From assembly GCA_002344965.1 (NCBI GenBank), contig DDUU01000031.1, forward strand, positions 1 through 9,767: a stretch of 9,767 nucleotides of DNA, written 5' to 3'. This document shows positions 1 to 6,816 of this stretch, in pieces. Within the stretch, counting starts at the first letter, position 1. The number at the start of each line of letters is the position of its first letter. The translations under genes and the position numbers were made by a program. The DNA comes from Candidatus Tepidiaquacellales bacterium UBA2330. Lineage in GTDB: Bacteria > Bacteroidota > Ignavibacteria > Tepidaquicellales > Tepidaquicellaceae. A model generated the notes under the pieces. The model saw only the letters and a program-made list of their open reading frames with translations, did no database searches and had not been told where the DNA came from.

Positions 1-60
1 AGAATATTAGGAGAAGTTTTTTCAATAAATATGTTTTATGCAGATATAATTAATGTTTAA
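1..60 (+). CDS. Possible C-terminal end of a truncated upstream gene
   Basis: Frame 1 is open from the window edge to a TAA at 58-60 and would encode 19 residues (R-I-L-G-E-V-F-S-I-N-M-F-Y-A-D-I-I-N-V). No family can be recognised from so short a piece. A 19-codon open frame could occur by chance in AT-rich DNA, so this is weak. In its favour, it would converge on the minus-strand fragment at 206-400, with a hairpin between them at 157-182. Confidence 0.25.
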   Translation, partial: RILGEVFSINMFYADIINV

Positions 61-144
61 AATCCAGTTTTGTGCTTTCACATTTTTTATAACTTAATCA
101 AAATGACACAAAGAAACAATTTCACGGGAGGAGTTGAGATTTCA

Positions 145-182
145 AAAATAAAAAATGCCGGATCAGCTTTACCCGACCCGGC
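145..182 (-). terminator. Intrinsic terminator downstream of the sorting-domain remnant
   Basis: Read on the minus strand, arms GCCGGGTC and GATCCGGC form an 8-bp stem (one G-U pair) around a 10-base loop, followed by a T-rich run (complement of 145-155). It lies about 24 bases past the stop codon of the remnant at 206-400. This suggests the remnant is the true 3' end of a former transcription unit that kept its terminator. Confidence 0.6.
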
Positions 183-205
183 TTTACTAAAAATATTCTA
201 TGGAC

Positions 206-400
206 TTATCTAATCATAATCATACTCACGGAATACCTATACTTCCCGGTTATATAAGTATAGAAATAATTTTCGCCCGGTAAATTACGCGCATTGAATT
301 CAGACCCGTATCTTCCTGCCCGGAGTTTCTGACATACAAGATCTTTTACATTCCTTCCCTGTAAATCATAAACTGTAACAGAGGATTCATAAATGAAAAA
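206..400 (-). pseudogene. Orphan fragment of a T9SS type A C-terminal sorting domain
   Basis: On the minus strand an open frame of 64 codons runs from just after an in-frame TAA (401-403) to a TAA at 206-208. The translation matches the second half of a Por/T9SS sorting domain: ESSVTVYDLQGRNVKDL, then LRAGRYGSEFNARNLPGENY, then FYTYITG and the closing SMIMIR. It aligns residue for residue, without a gap near the end, with the sorting domain of the gene at 525-1364 (VYFYRLIAG and SMVLLK there). There is no start codon, no NYPNPFNP segment and no upstream passenger protein. The DNA just upstream (401-450) has stops in the continuing frame, contains two copies of AAATTTATTT 17 bases apart (418-427 and 435-444), and then runs into the terminator of the neighbouring gene. 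It differs clearly from the neighbour's domain, so it is not a fresh local duplicate. I infer the 3' relic of a deleted or decayed secreted-protein gene. Confidence 0.7.
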
Positions 401-448
401 TTAAAATTTCGCGTGAAAAATTTATTTGACGTTAAAATTTATTTCCAT

Positions 449-476
449 AAAAAAACCGCTGACTGCAGCGGCTTTT
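449..476 (-). terminator. Intrinsic terminator of the choice-of-anchor V gene
   Basis: On the minus strand the arms CCGCTG and CAGCGG enclose a 4-base loop and are followed by seven T (complement of 449-455). Four A upstream of the stem make it usable in the other direction as well. It is 49 bases beyond the stop codon of the gene at 525-1364. Confidence 0.8.
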
Positions 477-524
477 AAATTGTTACATAAAAATTACTGA
501 GTTCGTAAAAAGTATCTGAGATAA

Positions 525-1364
525 TTACTTTAATAAAACCATTGATTTTGTATCTGATAAACCGCCTGCAATTAATCTGTAAAAATACACGCCGCTTGAC
601 AGGTTAAATTCCTGTGAATTAAAAGAAAGTGAATACTGACCTGCGCTGTATCTTGTATTATTTATGGCTCTTGTAATTTCTTTCCCGGCGGAATTAAAAA
701 TAACAAGAGTAACATCAGATGGCTTTGACAGACTGAAGCTGATTTTTGTTTCCGGATTAAACGGGTTTGGATAATTTTGTGAAAGAGTAAAATCAGAAGG
801 GACGTTTCCGGTCTGAGTTACTATTGATGAAGGATTTATGCTGATAACAAAATTTTCCGAATAATTCCATTTGTCATTTTCGGAAGTTGTATCATTATTA
901 ACAGAATTAGCAGCAGCGAATAATGTGTCAGCAATACTTGCATCAGACGGAGCGATGTATCTGAATATAAAAGTAAGCGTGTCATTTACAAAACTCTGCG
1001 GGAATTTATGAGTAAGTTCAAAGCCCGCACCTGAAAAAGGTTCTTCTCTTTTCAGAGTAGTATCAAGCGGTGAAGTAATTACCTGACCGAGACTCGTCGC
1101 AATATCACATCCGCCTTTGACAGCCGGTCCGCCGGAAATTTTCAGAAAGTAAGTCGCTGTGTCATTTGCATTCACTACTGCCGGTCCTGAAATATTAACA
1201 TATACTGAATCGTTCGGCTCGAAATTGTGACATATACAGCCAATATCTCCGCCGTTCTTTTTTGTAAATCCCACTATGCCGGTTTGGAAAGCAATTAAGT
1301 TCTGATATATTGTAAAAATAAATCCGGTAACTATGAGCAGCATTAAAACTTTAAAAATTTTCAT
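525..1364 (-). CDS. Secreted choice-of-anchor V (Reeler-like) protein with T9SS sorting domain
   Basis: 279 residues. An N-terminal signal peptide (K2-K5, then hydrophobic 6-25) indicates Sec export. Residues about 35-175 resemble the choice-of-anchor V / Reeler-like extracellular domain: a Cys/His cluster near the N-terminus (GCICHN, C43, C45, H46), a beta-rich body, and the late AANSVNNDTTSENDKW stretch (151-166) ahead of the last strand. Residues about 192-279 are a type A T9SS sorting domain: LSQNYPNPFNPETKISFSL (194-212), then VIFNSAGKEI, and the terminal SGVYFYRL and SMVLLK. The protein should be exported by Sec, moved across the outer membrane by T9SS and attached to the surface or released. 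Its binding partner is unknown. The cluster reads C-x-C-H rather than the C-x-x-C-H usually seen at this spot, so a haem role is unlikely. The gene is divergent from miaA, has no visible Shine-Dalgarno site and is followed by a clear terminator. Confidence 0.85.
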   Translation of the reverse strand: MKIFKVLMLLIVTGFIFTIYQNLIAFQTGIVGFTKKNGGDIGCICHNFEPNDSVYVNISGPAVVNANDTATYFLKISGGPAVKGGCDIATSLGQVITSPLDTTLKREEPFSGAGFELTHKFPQSFVNDTLTFIFRYIAPSDASIADTLFAAANSVNNDTTSENDKWNYSENFVISINPSSIVTQTGNVPSDFTLSQNYPNPFNPETKISFSLSKPSDVTLVIFNSAGKEITRAINNTRYSAGQYSLSFNSQEFNLSSGVYFYRLIAGGLSDTKSMVLLK

Positions 1365-1486
1365 GGTATTCTTGGTTAGAGTATTAAAATAAAATTCGTT
1401 TATTGAGTTTCAGAAAATTAAATTTAAATAAAAGTAATTTCAATTTATAAATAAGTAATTAAAGGAATAGAAGTATTGATACATCA

Positions 1487-1515
1487 TTGTGCTCAAAAAA
1501 TGATAATTGTATAAT
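1487..1515 (+). promoter_or_regulatory. Possible sigma-70-like promoter for miaA
   Basis: TTGTGC (1487-1492), a 17-base spacer and a perfect TATAAT (1510-1515) predict a start near 1522 and a leader of about 68 bases before miaA. The -35 box matches only three of six consensus bases. It lies in the 225-base divergent gap (1365-1589), which is very AT-rich and shows no small ORF or hairpin. No convincing promoter was seen for the minus-strand gene. Confidence 0.4.
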
Positions 1516-1589
1516 TCATTTAAATAAGTAATATTTAAATTAAAAATATTCGCGCAGAATTTTTTCTCATAAAAGTATAGCTGTTTTAC

Positions 1590-2513
1590 ATGAACAAAGC
1601 TCTTGCAATAGTTGGTCCGACTGCATCCGGTAAAACGAAATTAGCATTAGAGATCGCCGAACGCTTAAACGGAGAAATAATTTCAGCCGATTCTAGGCAG
1701 ATATATAAAGGTATTCCGATTGCGACTGCTCAGCCGGAAGAAAAAGATCTAAAAAGAATAAAGCATTATTTTGTCGGAGAGCTTGACCTGAATAAAGAAT
1801 TCAATGCCGGAGAATTCGGGATCAGAGGCAGAAAGATCATTGGTGATATTTTAAACAGAGGTAAATTACCTGTCATTGCCGGAGGAAGCGGACTTTATAT
1901 TAATTCTCTTATAGACGGATTGTTTGAATCGGATGCAAAGTCTGATGAAGTGAGAAAAAAACTATACGATGATCTTGAAAAATACGGGGAATTGTATTTG
2001 TATGAACAGCTGAAAAGCACAGATAAGGAAACGTATGATAAAATTCCAAAAGGAAAGATCAGAAGAGTAATCCGCGCGCTTGAAGTGTTTTTAATTACTG
2101 GCAAAAAAATTTCAGAGCTTCAAAAAGAAAAAATCAAAATTAATTTTGAAACGGTAATATTCGGACTTTCACAGCAACGGGAAACTCTATATGACAGGAT
2201 CAACCGGAGAGTTGAAGAAATGATCAGGATTGGACTGATGGAAGAAGTCAGGAACTTGCTTAAGTCAGGATATCATTATAAAAAAAATTATTCGCTTGAT
2301 ACCGTCGGTATAAAAGAAGTGATAATGCATCTTGAAGGTGAGTTTGATTTTGAAAAGATGAAGGAGCTGATCAAACAAAACAGCAGGAGGTACGCTAAGC
2401 GGCAGATGACCTGGTTCAGAAGAGACAACCGCATAATCAATATAGATACAGATTGCAAATCACCGGAAGAAGTAGTAAATGACATACTAAAAAAATTTAG
2501 AAATACCGTATAA
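1590..2513 (+). CDS. miaA: tRNA dimethylallyltransferase (tRNA delta(2)-isopentenylpyrophosphate transferase)
   Basis: 307 residues, the usual length for MiaA. The enzyme transfers a dimethylallyl group from DMAPP to N6 of A37 in tRNAs that read codons starting with U, the first step towards ms2i6A, in the cytoplasm. All family landmarks are present: the P-loop GPTASGKT (9-16), the IISADSRQIYKG catalytic and tRNA-binding segment (30-41, D34 being the expected catalytic aspartate), the H59-Y60 pair, PVIAGGSGLYINSLIDGL (94-111), RETLYDRINRRVEEM in the insert region, and the C-terminal YAKRQMTWFRRD (268-279). The usual GTAKP that follows the catalytic segment reads ATAQP (45-49), a mild variant. 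The ATG at 1590 places the P-loop at the normal distance from the N-terminus; no Shine-Dalgarno site precedes it. The neighbouring secreted-protein genes offer no functional link. No T-tract terminator is visible after the stop. Confidence 0.97.
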   Translation: MNKALAIVGPTASGKTKLALEIAERLNGEIISADSRQIYKGIPIATAQPEEKDLKRIKHYFVGELDLNKEFNAGEFGIRGRKIIGDILNRGKLPVIAGGSGLYINSLIDGLFESDAKSDEVRKKLYDDLEKYGELYLYEQLKSTDKETYDKIPKGKIRRVIRALEVFLITGKKISELQKEKIKINFETVIFGLSQQRETLYDRINRRVEEMIRIGLMEEVRNLLKSGYHYKKNYSLDTVGIKEVIMHLEGEFDFEKMKELIKQNSRRYAKRQMTWFRRDNRIINIDTDCKSPEEVVNDILKKFRNTV

Positions 2514-2648
2514 GCTGTAACGCTGACTGAAAAATTTCAACCGGTTTGAAAAAATTTACTATAGAGATTGTTTTAAATATTTTTTATATATTGCTTCACT
2601 CAAACCCAAGTACACTTCCCCAAAAAAATTTTATGCGTGCTTTAATTT

Positions 2649-2668
2649 CAATTATAAAAATATAATTG
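2649..2668. repeat. Perfect 8-bp inverted repeat, possible operator
   Basis: CAATTATA (2649-2656), AAAA, TATAATTG (2661-2668). The right arm ends inside the proposed -35 box of the next promoter. It could be a dimeric repressor site or a small leader hairpin, but AT-rich DNA yields such palindromes by chance. The rest of the 202-base gap 2514-2715 shows only a weak 6-bp hairpin (about 2533-2550) and no terminator. Confidence 0.3.
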
Positions 2669-2693
2669 GGATAAATTAACTTTAAGATATAAA
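2666..2693 (+). promoter_or_regulatory. Possible promoter for the choice-of-anchor B gene
   Basis: TTGGGA (2666-2671, four of six consensus bases), a 16-base spacer and TATAAA (2688-2693, five of six) would start transcription near 2700, leaving a leader of about 16 bases. A short leader agrees with the lack of a Shine-Dalgarno site before the ATG at 2716. Confidence 0.35.
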
Positions 2694-2715
2694 TAAAAAA
2701 TTAAACTTAATTCAA

Positions 2716-4335
2716 ATGAAAACATTTATTCTTGTTGTTACTGCCATGATGTTAGTTTCCGGATATTCATATTCACAGCTTGGGAATAATAATATGACGC
2801 TTCTTGCAAACATAAATAATCACACTGCCAGCTATTCCGCAGTGTGGGGATACAAGGATCCGAAAAACGGAAGAGAATATGCTATCATAGGCTCCTATGA
2901 CGGTACGTCATTTGTTGATATTACCGACGAGGCAAATATTCATGAAGTTGATTTTGTACCTTCGACAAATCCTGCAAGTTCAAACAATACATGGAGAGAA
3001 ATGAAAACTTATTCACATTATGCTTATATAGTTTCTGAAGTTGGAAGCAGCGGTGTTCAGATTGTAGATCTTCAGTATCTTCCTGACTCAGTAAGATATG
3101 TTAAGAAATTTCTTGCCTCAGGACATTCATCAACACATTCAATTTCTCAGGAAGGTCCGTATCTTTATCTTAACGGAGCGAATACAGGATTCGGACAGGG
3201 AGTAACTGTTTTAGATCTTTCGATAGATCCGGAAACACCGATAAAAAGAGGCGGATTCAATACGGATTATATACATGACTGCCGCGTAAAAAATGATACA
3301 ATATATGCGGCAAATATTTATGTAAGCAAGGTCAGTATTATCAGCGCCGTAAATAAAAATTCACTTTCACTAATTACATCTTTTATAAATCTTCCAAGTT
3401 CAGGTCCTCATAATACAGCCATAACCCCTGACAATAAACACATTCTCGTAACTGATGAGATAGGAAGCAATCCTCGGCAGTTAAAAATATGGAATAAGGA
3501 AGATCTTGGAGATATTACTTTTGTAACAGGTTGGCAGCCGACAGGTATTACTACTTCGATTGTTCATAACGTCGAAACATACGGTAAATATGCTCTTGTT
3601 GCTCATTACAGAGCCGGCGTCAGAATGGTTGACATTTCGAATCCGTCTTCTCCTGTAGAAGTTGCATGGTATGATACTTACCCGTCCAGTAATTCAGCCA
3701 GCTACAGCGGCTGCTGGGGAGTATATATGTTTCCATCCGGAAAGATCATAGCTTCAGATATGCAGACCGGACTTTATGTGTTAAAAACCACATTTAATAT
3801 TTCAATGGCTGTAGAAGGATTTTATAACAGCATTACAAACGGTCACGTTACTGCAGATACTGTCAGTGCGTATCTGAGACAAAGCACATCTCCTTATATT
3901 ATAGTGGATTCTTCTAAAGCGGTTTTAAATCAGACTACTTTAACAGGCAAGTTTAATTTTTACAAAGAGACTTCAGGAGATTATTATCTTGTTGTAAATC
4001 ACAGAAACAGTGTTGAAACATGGAGCAGCGCGCCGATCGCATATAATCCTATGAATTTTTATACATATAATTTTACTGATTCACCGGCAAAGGCATATGG
4101 AAACAATCAGAAACTTGTTGACTCTTCGCCTGTCAGATATGCAATATACAACGGTGATGTAAGCAGAGACGGAAGTATTGATCTGGCTGATCTGGGATTA
4201 ATTGAAAACGACGCAATAAATTTTGTTACCGGATATACTCCGACGGATATTAACGGGGACACAGTAATTGATCTGGCTGACATTACAATTACTGAAAATA
4301 ATTCAGTTAATTTTGTAACAGTGATAAAACCATAA
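2716..4335 (+). CDS. Secreted choice-of-anchor B (LVIVD-repeat) protein with C-terminal EF-hand module
   Basis: 539 residues. Signal peptide 1-20 (KTFILVVTAMMLVSG, probable cleavage after SYS before QLG). Residues about 25-358 are a choice-of-anchor B domain, a beta-propeller built from LVIVD-type repeats: YAIIGSYDGTSFVDIT (55-70), YAYIVSEVGSSGVQIVDL (102-119), YLYLNGANTGFGQGVTVLDL (149-168), YALVAHYRAGVRMVDISNP (292-310) and the closing GLYVLKTTF. Surface repeats of this kind are found in bacterial exoproteins; the ligand is unknown. Residues about 363-539 form a different module: a beta-rich part starting VEGFYNSITNG, the segment YYLVVNHRNSVETWS (423-437), AYGNN (460-464), then two EF-hand/dockerin-like loops, DVSRDGSIDLAD (481-492) and DINGDTVIDLAD (511-522), 30 residues apart with acidic or polar residues at positions 1, 3, 5, 9 and 12. 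There is no NYPNPFNP sorting domain. The same C-terminal module ends the protein encoded at 4515-6722. Calcium binding is inferred from the loops. Confidence 0.88.
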   Translation: MKTFILVVTAMMLVSGYSYSQLGNNNMTLLANINNHTASYSAVWGYKDPKNGREYAIIGSYDGTSFVDITDEANIHEVDFVPSTNPASSNNTWREMKTYSHYAYIVSEVGSSGVQIVDLQYLPDSVRYVKKFLASGHSSTHSISQEGPYLYLNGANTGFGQGVTVLDLSIDPETPIKRGGFNTDYIHDCRVKNDTIYAANIYVSKVSIISAVNKNSLSLITSFINLPSSGPHNTAITPDNKHILVTDEIGSNPRQLKIWNKEDLGDITFVTGWQPTGITTSIVHNVETYGKYALVAHYRAGVRMVDISNPSSPVEVAWYDTYPSSNSASYSGCWGVYMFPSGKIIASDMQTGLYVLKTTFNISMAVEGFYNSITNGHVTADTVSAYLRQSTSPYIIVDSSKAVLNQTTLTGKFNFYKETSGDYYLVVNHRNSVETWSSAPIAYNPMNFYTYNFTDSPAKAYGNNQKLVDSSPVRYAIYNGDVSRDGSIDLADLGLIENDAINFVTGYTPTDINGDTVIDLADITITENNSVNFVTVIKP

Positions 4336-4388
4336 TTTGTTTGAAATAATTATTTATAAATAGATACATTTTAAATAAACCTTTCGAA

Positions 4389-4405
4389 TCCGGAGAAAAT
4401 CCGGA
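4389..4405. repeat. TCCGGA hairpin in the intergenic leader
   Basis: Two copies of the self-complementary hexamer TCCGGA (4389-4394 and 4400-4405) flank GAAAA, which can form a 6-bp stem with a 5-base loop. No T tract follows, so it is a poor intrinsic terminator. It lies 53 bases after the stop of the upstream gene. Confidence 0.4.
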
Positions 4406-4427
4406 CAGCTATTACCTGATTATCTGA

Positions 4428-4463
4428 ATAAGTATTAAAGTAAATTTTTGCTTTAATACTTAT
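4428..4463. repeat. 13-bp perfect inverted repeat upstream of the choice-of-anchor J gene
   Basis: ATAAGTATTAAAG (4428-4440) and CTTTAATACTTAT (4451-4463) pair perfectly around the 10-base loop TAAATTTTTG. No T tract follows in either direction, so it is not a standard terminator. It ends 51 bases before the ATG at 4515 and could be a 5' leader structure, an mRNA-stabilising hairpin or an operator. It is followed by a C-rich stretch (4471-4481) that is unusual in this AT-rich DNA. Confidence 0.6.
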
Positions 4464-4503
4464 CTCGGAGCACCCCACCCCGAAAAATATTTTATTAATT
4501 AAA

Positions 4504-4509
4504 AAGGAG
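4504..4509 (+). promoter_or_regulatory. Strong Shine-Dalgarno site
   Basis: AAGGAG, five bases before the ATG at 4515, fixes the start of the following gene. It is the only clear Shine-Dalgarno sequence before any gene in the window. Confidence 0.8.
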
Positions 4510-4514
4510 ATTTA

Positions 4515-6722
4515 ATGAAATGTTTTTACATTGGAGCTTTACTGTGCTTAATTTATACATTTTACATTATACCTGAAAGCTGCGCTCAGTTAAAGCTTTA
4601 TGAAGATTTTGAAAGCGGTGTTTTTCCCTCACCCGGCTGGACGACTGCAAATTTCAACAGCAGTGAAGGCGAATGGAAATTAAACGGCAGAAATACAAAT
4701 TCAGGGAAAGGCTGCGCTGTTTCAAATTTTTCTGTAACAGGTGCTGAGAATTATCTTATATCAAAGAGATTTATTCCGTCTCACGGGGATTCGCTTGTGT
4801 TTTATTTTAAGCAGACTTTCTGGAATAATTATAATGATACTTTTAAAGTGAAAATATCAAATACTGATTCACTTCCGGGAAGTATGAATACAATATTGTT
4901 CAGTTTTTATGAGAATGTGAATTATCCTGTATACTCCGGTTACGGAAGATATTCTTTAAGTCTGAACAGTTATGCAGGGCAGACTGTATGGTTAGGGTTT
5001 CTTCATAAAAACATAAACGGGGATAATATAAGGTTGGACAACATAACTGTCGGCAAAGCAGTACTTTATGATGTCAGTCTTGTTGAAAATATTTTTCCCA
5101 AAGGAAAATTCGGAACTTGTTCAGTAGAAAATATTATCCCTTCTGCAAAGCTCAGAAATACAGGGAGTGAAAATATAACTGAAGCAATAAATGTTACATA
5201 TAAAATTTCGGGTCCTGTAAATTATATAAGTACAAAAGAAATTCTCCTTAATGCCGGTGAAGAAAAAGTAGTTTTTTTTGATACAACTTTTATTTCTCTC
5301 CCTGGAATTTATAACGTAAAAGTTTATTCTTCACTCCCCGGAGATCCTGTGCTGAGTAATGATACGGTAAATTCAGCATTCGAAATGGTCAATGCAAATT
5401 TCGGAGGAGGACAGTTTTTTAACGGCGGATATTATTTCTCAAACTCAACTGACTGTGCTGAAAATGCGCAGAGCAGTCCGGAGTTCAGCTGGAAAGATAC
5501 ATTAAACAGCATTAGTCTCATACTTAACGGAGACGTAAATTCTCAGATCCCATTTACCGGAAATACTGACAATGGATATTTCAGCATTGGTAATATTTTA
5601 CCGCAGGGTTACAGTTTCAGATATTTCAATCAAAATTTTGACTCAGTCTTTATTTCTACAAACGGCATTATTGGTTTTAAAAAAAATAATGCATTGCTTT
5701 CTCACGATCCTACAAAAATAAACTCGCTGTTTTTTATACAGCTTCCGGCTATTTGCCCGTTCTGGTCTGATCTTGACTTTGGAAGCGGCAGTCCGGCTGA
5801 AAGCAGACTAAGTTATAAACTTGCAGGAAAATATCTTTATATAACATTTGATAATGCTTATTTAAAATCCGGTGCTTTATCTGAATATTTATCATTTCAA
5901 ATATGTCTTGAGTTAGTAAATAATGTCAGTTCAAATTCAAGGTTTTCTGTTCAGTACAATAAAGAATCCACCGGTGAAGACTTTTTAACAAAATATTTCA
6001 GCAATACATTAAGACCACATTTTGTCGGGTTTAAAAATACTACTGGCAGTAATTACCTAAAATACAGATACAGAGACTCCACAGGACTGACTGATTACGG
6101 CACACTGTTTAACTCTTCAGTATCTGTTGAGTTCGGTCAGAATGCATCACTGCTGAATAACAAATCTTCAGATTTAAATCTTATATTAAAACTTGAAGCC
6201 ATTCATCCCGGAAAAGATTCTGTACAGATTCAGATAAGAGATACTTTTTATCCTTATAATATACTTGAATCAAAAAAAATATATCCTGATTTCGACGGGA
6301 TTTTAAAAGGAAAATTTTCTGTCCCTGCAGAAAATTATAATTATTATATAGTTGTGAAACACAGAAATTCAATTGAAACATGGAGCAGGGAATATGGAGA
6401 GCAGTTTACAGGATTTAATCTGAACTATGATTTCAGTTCAGACAGCAGCAGCGCTTACGGTAATAATGTAAAAAACATTAACGGAAATTATTACATTTAT
6501 TCCGGAGATGTAGATCAGGACGGATTAATTGACTTAAGGGATATTACCTTAATTTCAAATGACGCTCAAAATTTTTTAACCGGTTACAAAAAATCTGATT
6601 TAAATAATGACGGAATTATAGACATTGCGGATCTGATATTCTGCGATAACAATGCTGAAAATTTCATAACATACAAATCGCCGCTACTGAATAATAATAA
6701 TAATCTGACCGGAAATAAATGA
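4515..6722 (+). CDS. Secreted choice-of-anchor J multidomain protein with C-terminal EF-hand module
   Basis: 735 residues. Signal peptide 1-24 (hydrophobic 4-19, cleavage likely after SCA before QLK). Residues about 28-180 are a choice-of-anchor J / cleaved-adhesin-like (MAM-type) beta-sandwich: YEDFESGVFPSPGWTTANF (29-47), NYLISKRF, DSLVFYFKQTFW, and the closing NIRLDNITVG. Residues about 183-292 look like a CARDB/Ig-like domain (SLVENIFPKG, AKLRNTGSENITEAINVTYKI). Residues about 294-545 resemble a nidogen-like region often seen in secreted Bacteroidota proteins (SVFISTNGIIGF 377-388, ICPFWSDLDF 413-422, YLYITFDNA). Residues about 553-718 repeat the C-terminal module of the protein at 2716-4335: YYIVVKHRNSIETWS (610-624), AYGNN (647-651), and EF-hand-like loops DVDQDGLIDLRD (665-676) and DLNNDGIIDIAD (695-706), again 30 residues apart. 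A 17-residue tail with five Asn follows. No NYPNPFNP sorting domain is present. A surface or matrix role is likely; the exact function is unknown. Confidence 0.85.
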   Translation: MKCFYIGALLCLIYTFYIIPESCAQLKLYEDFESGVFPSPGWTTANFNSSEGEWKLNGRNTNSGKGCAVSNFSVTGAENYLISKRFIPSHGDSLVFYFKQTFWNNYNDTFKVKISNTDSLPGSMNTILFSFYENVNYPVYSGYGRYSLSLNSYAGQTVWLGFLHKNINGDNIRLDNITVGKAVLYDVSLVENIFPKGKFGTCSVENIIPSAKLRNTGSENITEAINVTYKISGPVNYISTKEILLNAGEEKVVFFDTTFISLPGIYNVKVYSSLPGDPVLSNDTVNSAFEMVNANFGGGQFFNGGYYFSNSTDCAENAQSSPEFSWKDTLNSISLILNGDVNSQIPFTGNTDNGYFSIGNILPQGYSFRYFNQNFDSVFISTNGIIGFKKNNALLSHDPTKINSLFFIQLPAICPFWSDLDFGSGSPAESRLSYKLAGKYLYITFDNAYLKSGALSEYLSFQICLELVNNVSSNSRFSVQYNKESTGEDFLTKYFSNTLRPHFVGFKNTTGSNYLKYRYRDSTGLTDYGTLFNSSVSVEFGQNASLLNNKSSDLNLILKLEAIHPGKDSVQIQIRDTFYPYNILESKKIYPDFDGILKGKFSVPAENYNYYIVVKHRNSIETWSREYGEQFTGFNLNYDFSSDSSSAYGNNVKNINGNYYIYSGDVDQDGLIDLRDITLISNDAQNFLTGYKKSDLNNDGIIDIADLIFCDNNAENFITYKSPLLNNNNNLTGNK
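6690..6704 (+). repeat. (AAT)5 microsatellite in the gene's last codons
   Basis: Five AAT codons encode Asn726-Asn730 in the short tail after the EF-hand module. Slippage here would change tail length without a frameshift, so it is probably neutral. Confidence 0.7.
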
Positions 6723-6761
6723 ACTGTTAATAATAATTAGTAATTTCTGAATTTCAAAATG

Positions 6762-6794
6762 AAAGCCGGGCTTATAAGTCCGGCTTTTATTTTT
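6762..6794 (+). terminator. Strong intrinsic terminator after the choice-of-anchor J gene
   Basis: AAAGCCGG (6762-6769) and CCGGCTTT (6780-6787) form an 8-bp stem, and the loop GCTTATAAGT can add a few more pairs. A T-rich tail (6785-6794) follows. It sits 40 bases after the stop codon and isolates the secreted-protein block from the transketolase gene. Confidence 0.9.
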
Positions 6795-6816
6795 GTTATT
6801 TGCAGATATTTATGAT

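Noticed and set aside
103..213. A 36-codon + strand ORF (starts M-T-Q-R-N-N-F, ends TAA)
   Set aside because: It runs straight through the terminator hairpin at 157-182 and into the antisense of the sorting-domain remnant, has no ribosome-binding site and resembles no family.
2527..2557. Weak hairpin and near-repeat of TGAAAAATTT after miaA as its terminator
   Set aside because: The stem is only six A/T-rich pairs around CCGGT and has no T tract on the + strand.
2618..2633. CCCC-A-run-TTTTA motif, resembling one at 4478-4494, as a shared regulatory element of the two secreted-protein genes
   Set aside because: The distances to the start codons differ greatly (about 95 versus 33 bases) and most of the match is A/T runs, so a common element is not supported.
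2631..2665. Short + strand ORF (M-R-A-L-I-S-I-I-K-I) ahead of the choice-of-anchor B gene
   Set aside because: Only ten codons, made of AT-rich codons, and it overlaps the palindrome and proposed promoter; chance is the simplest explanation.
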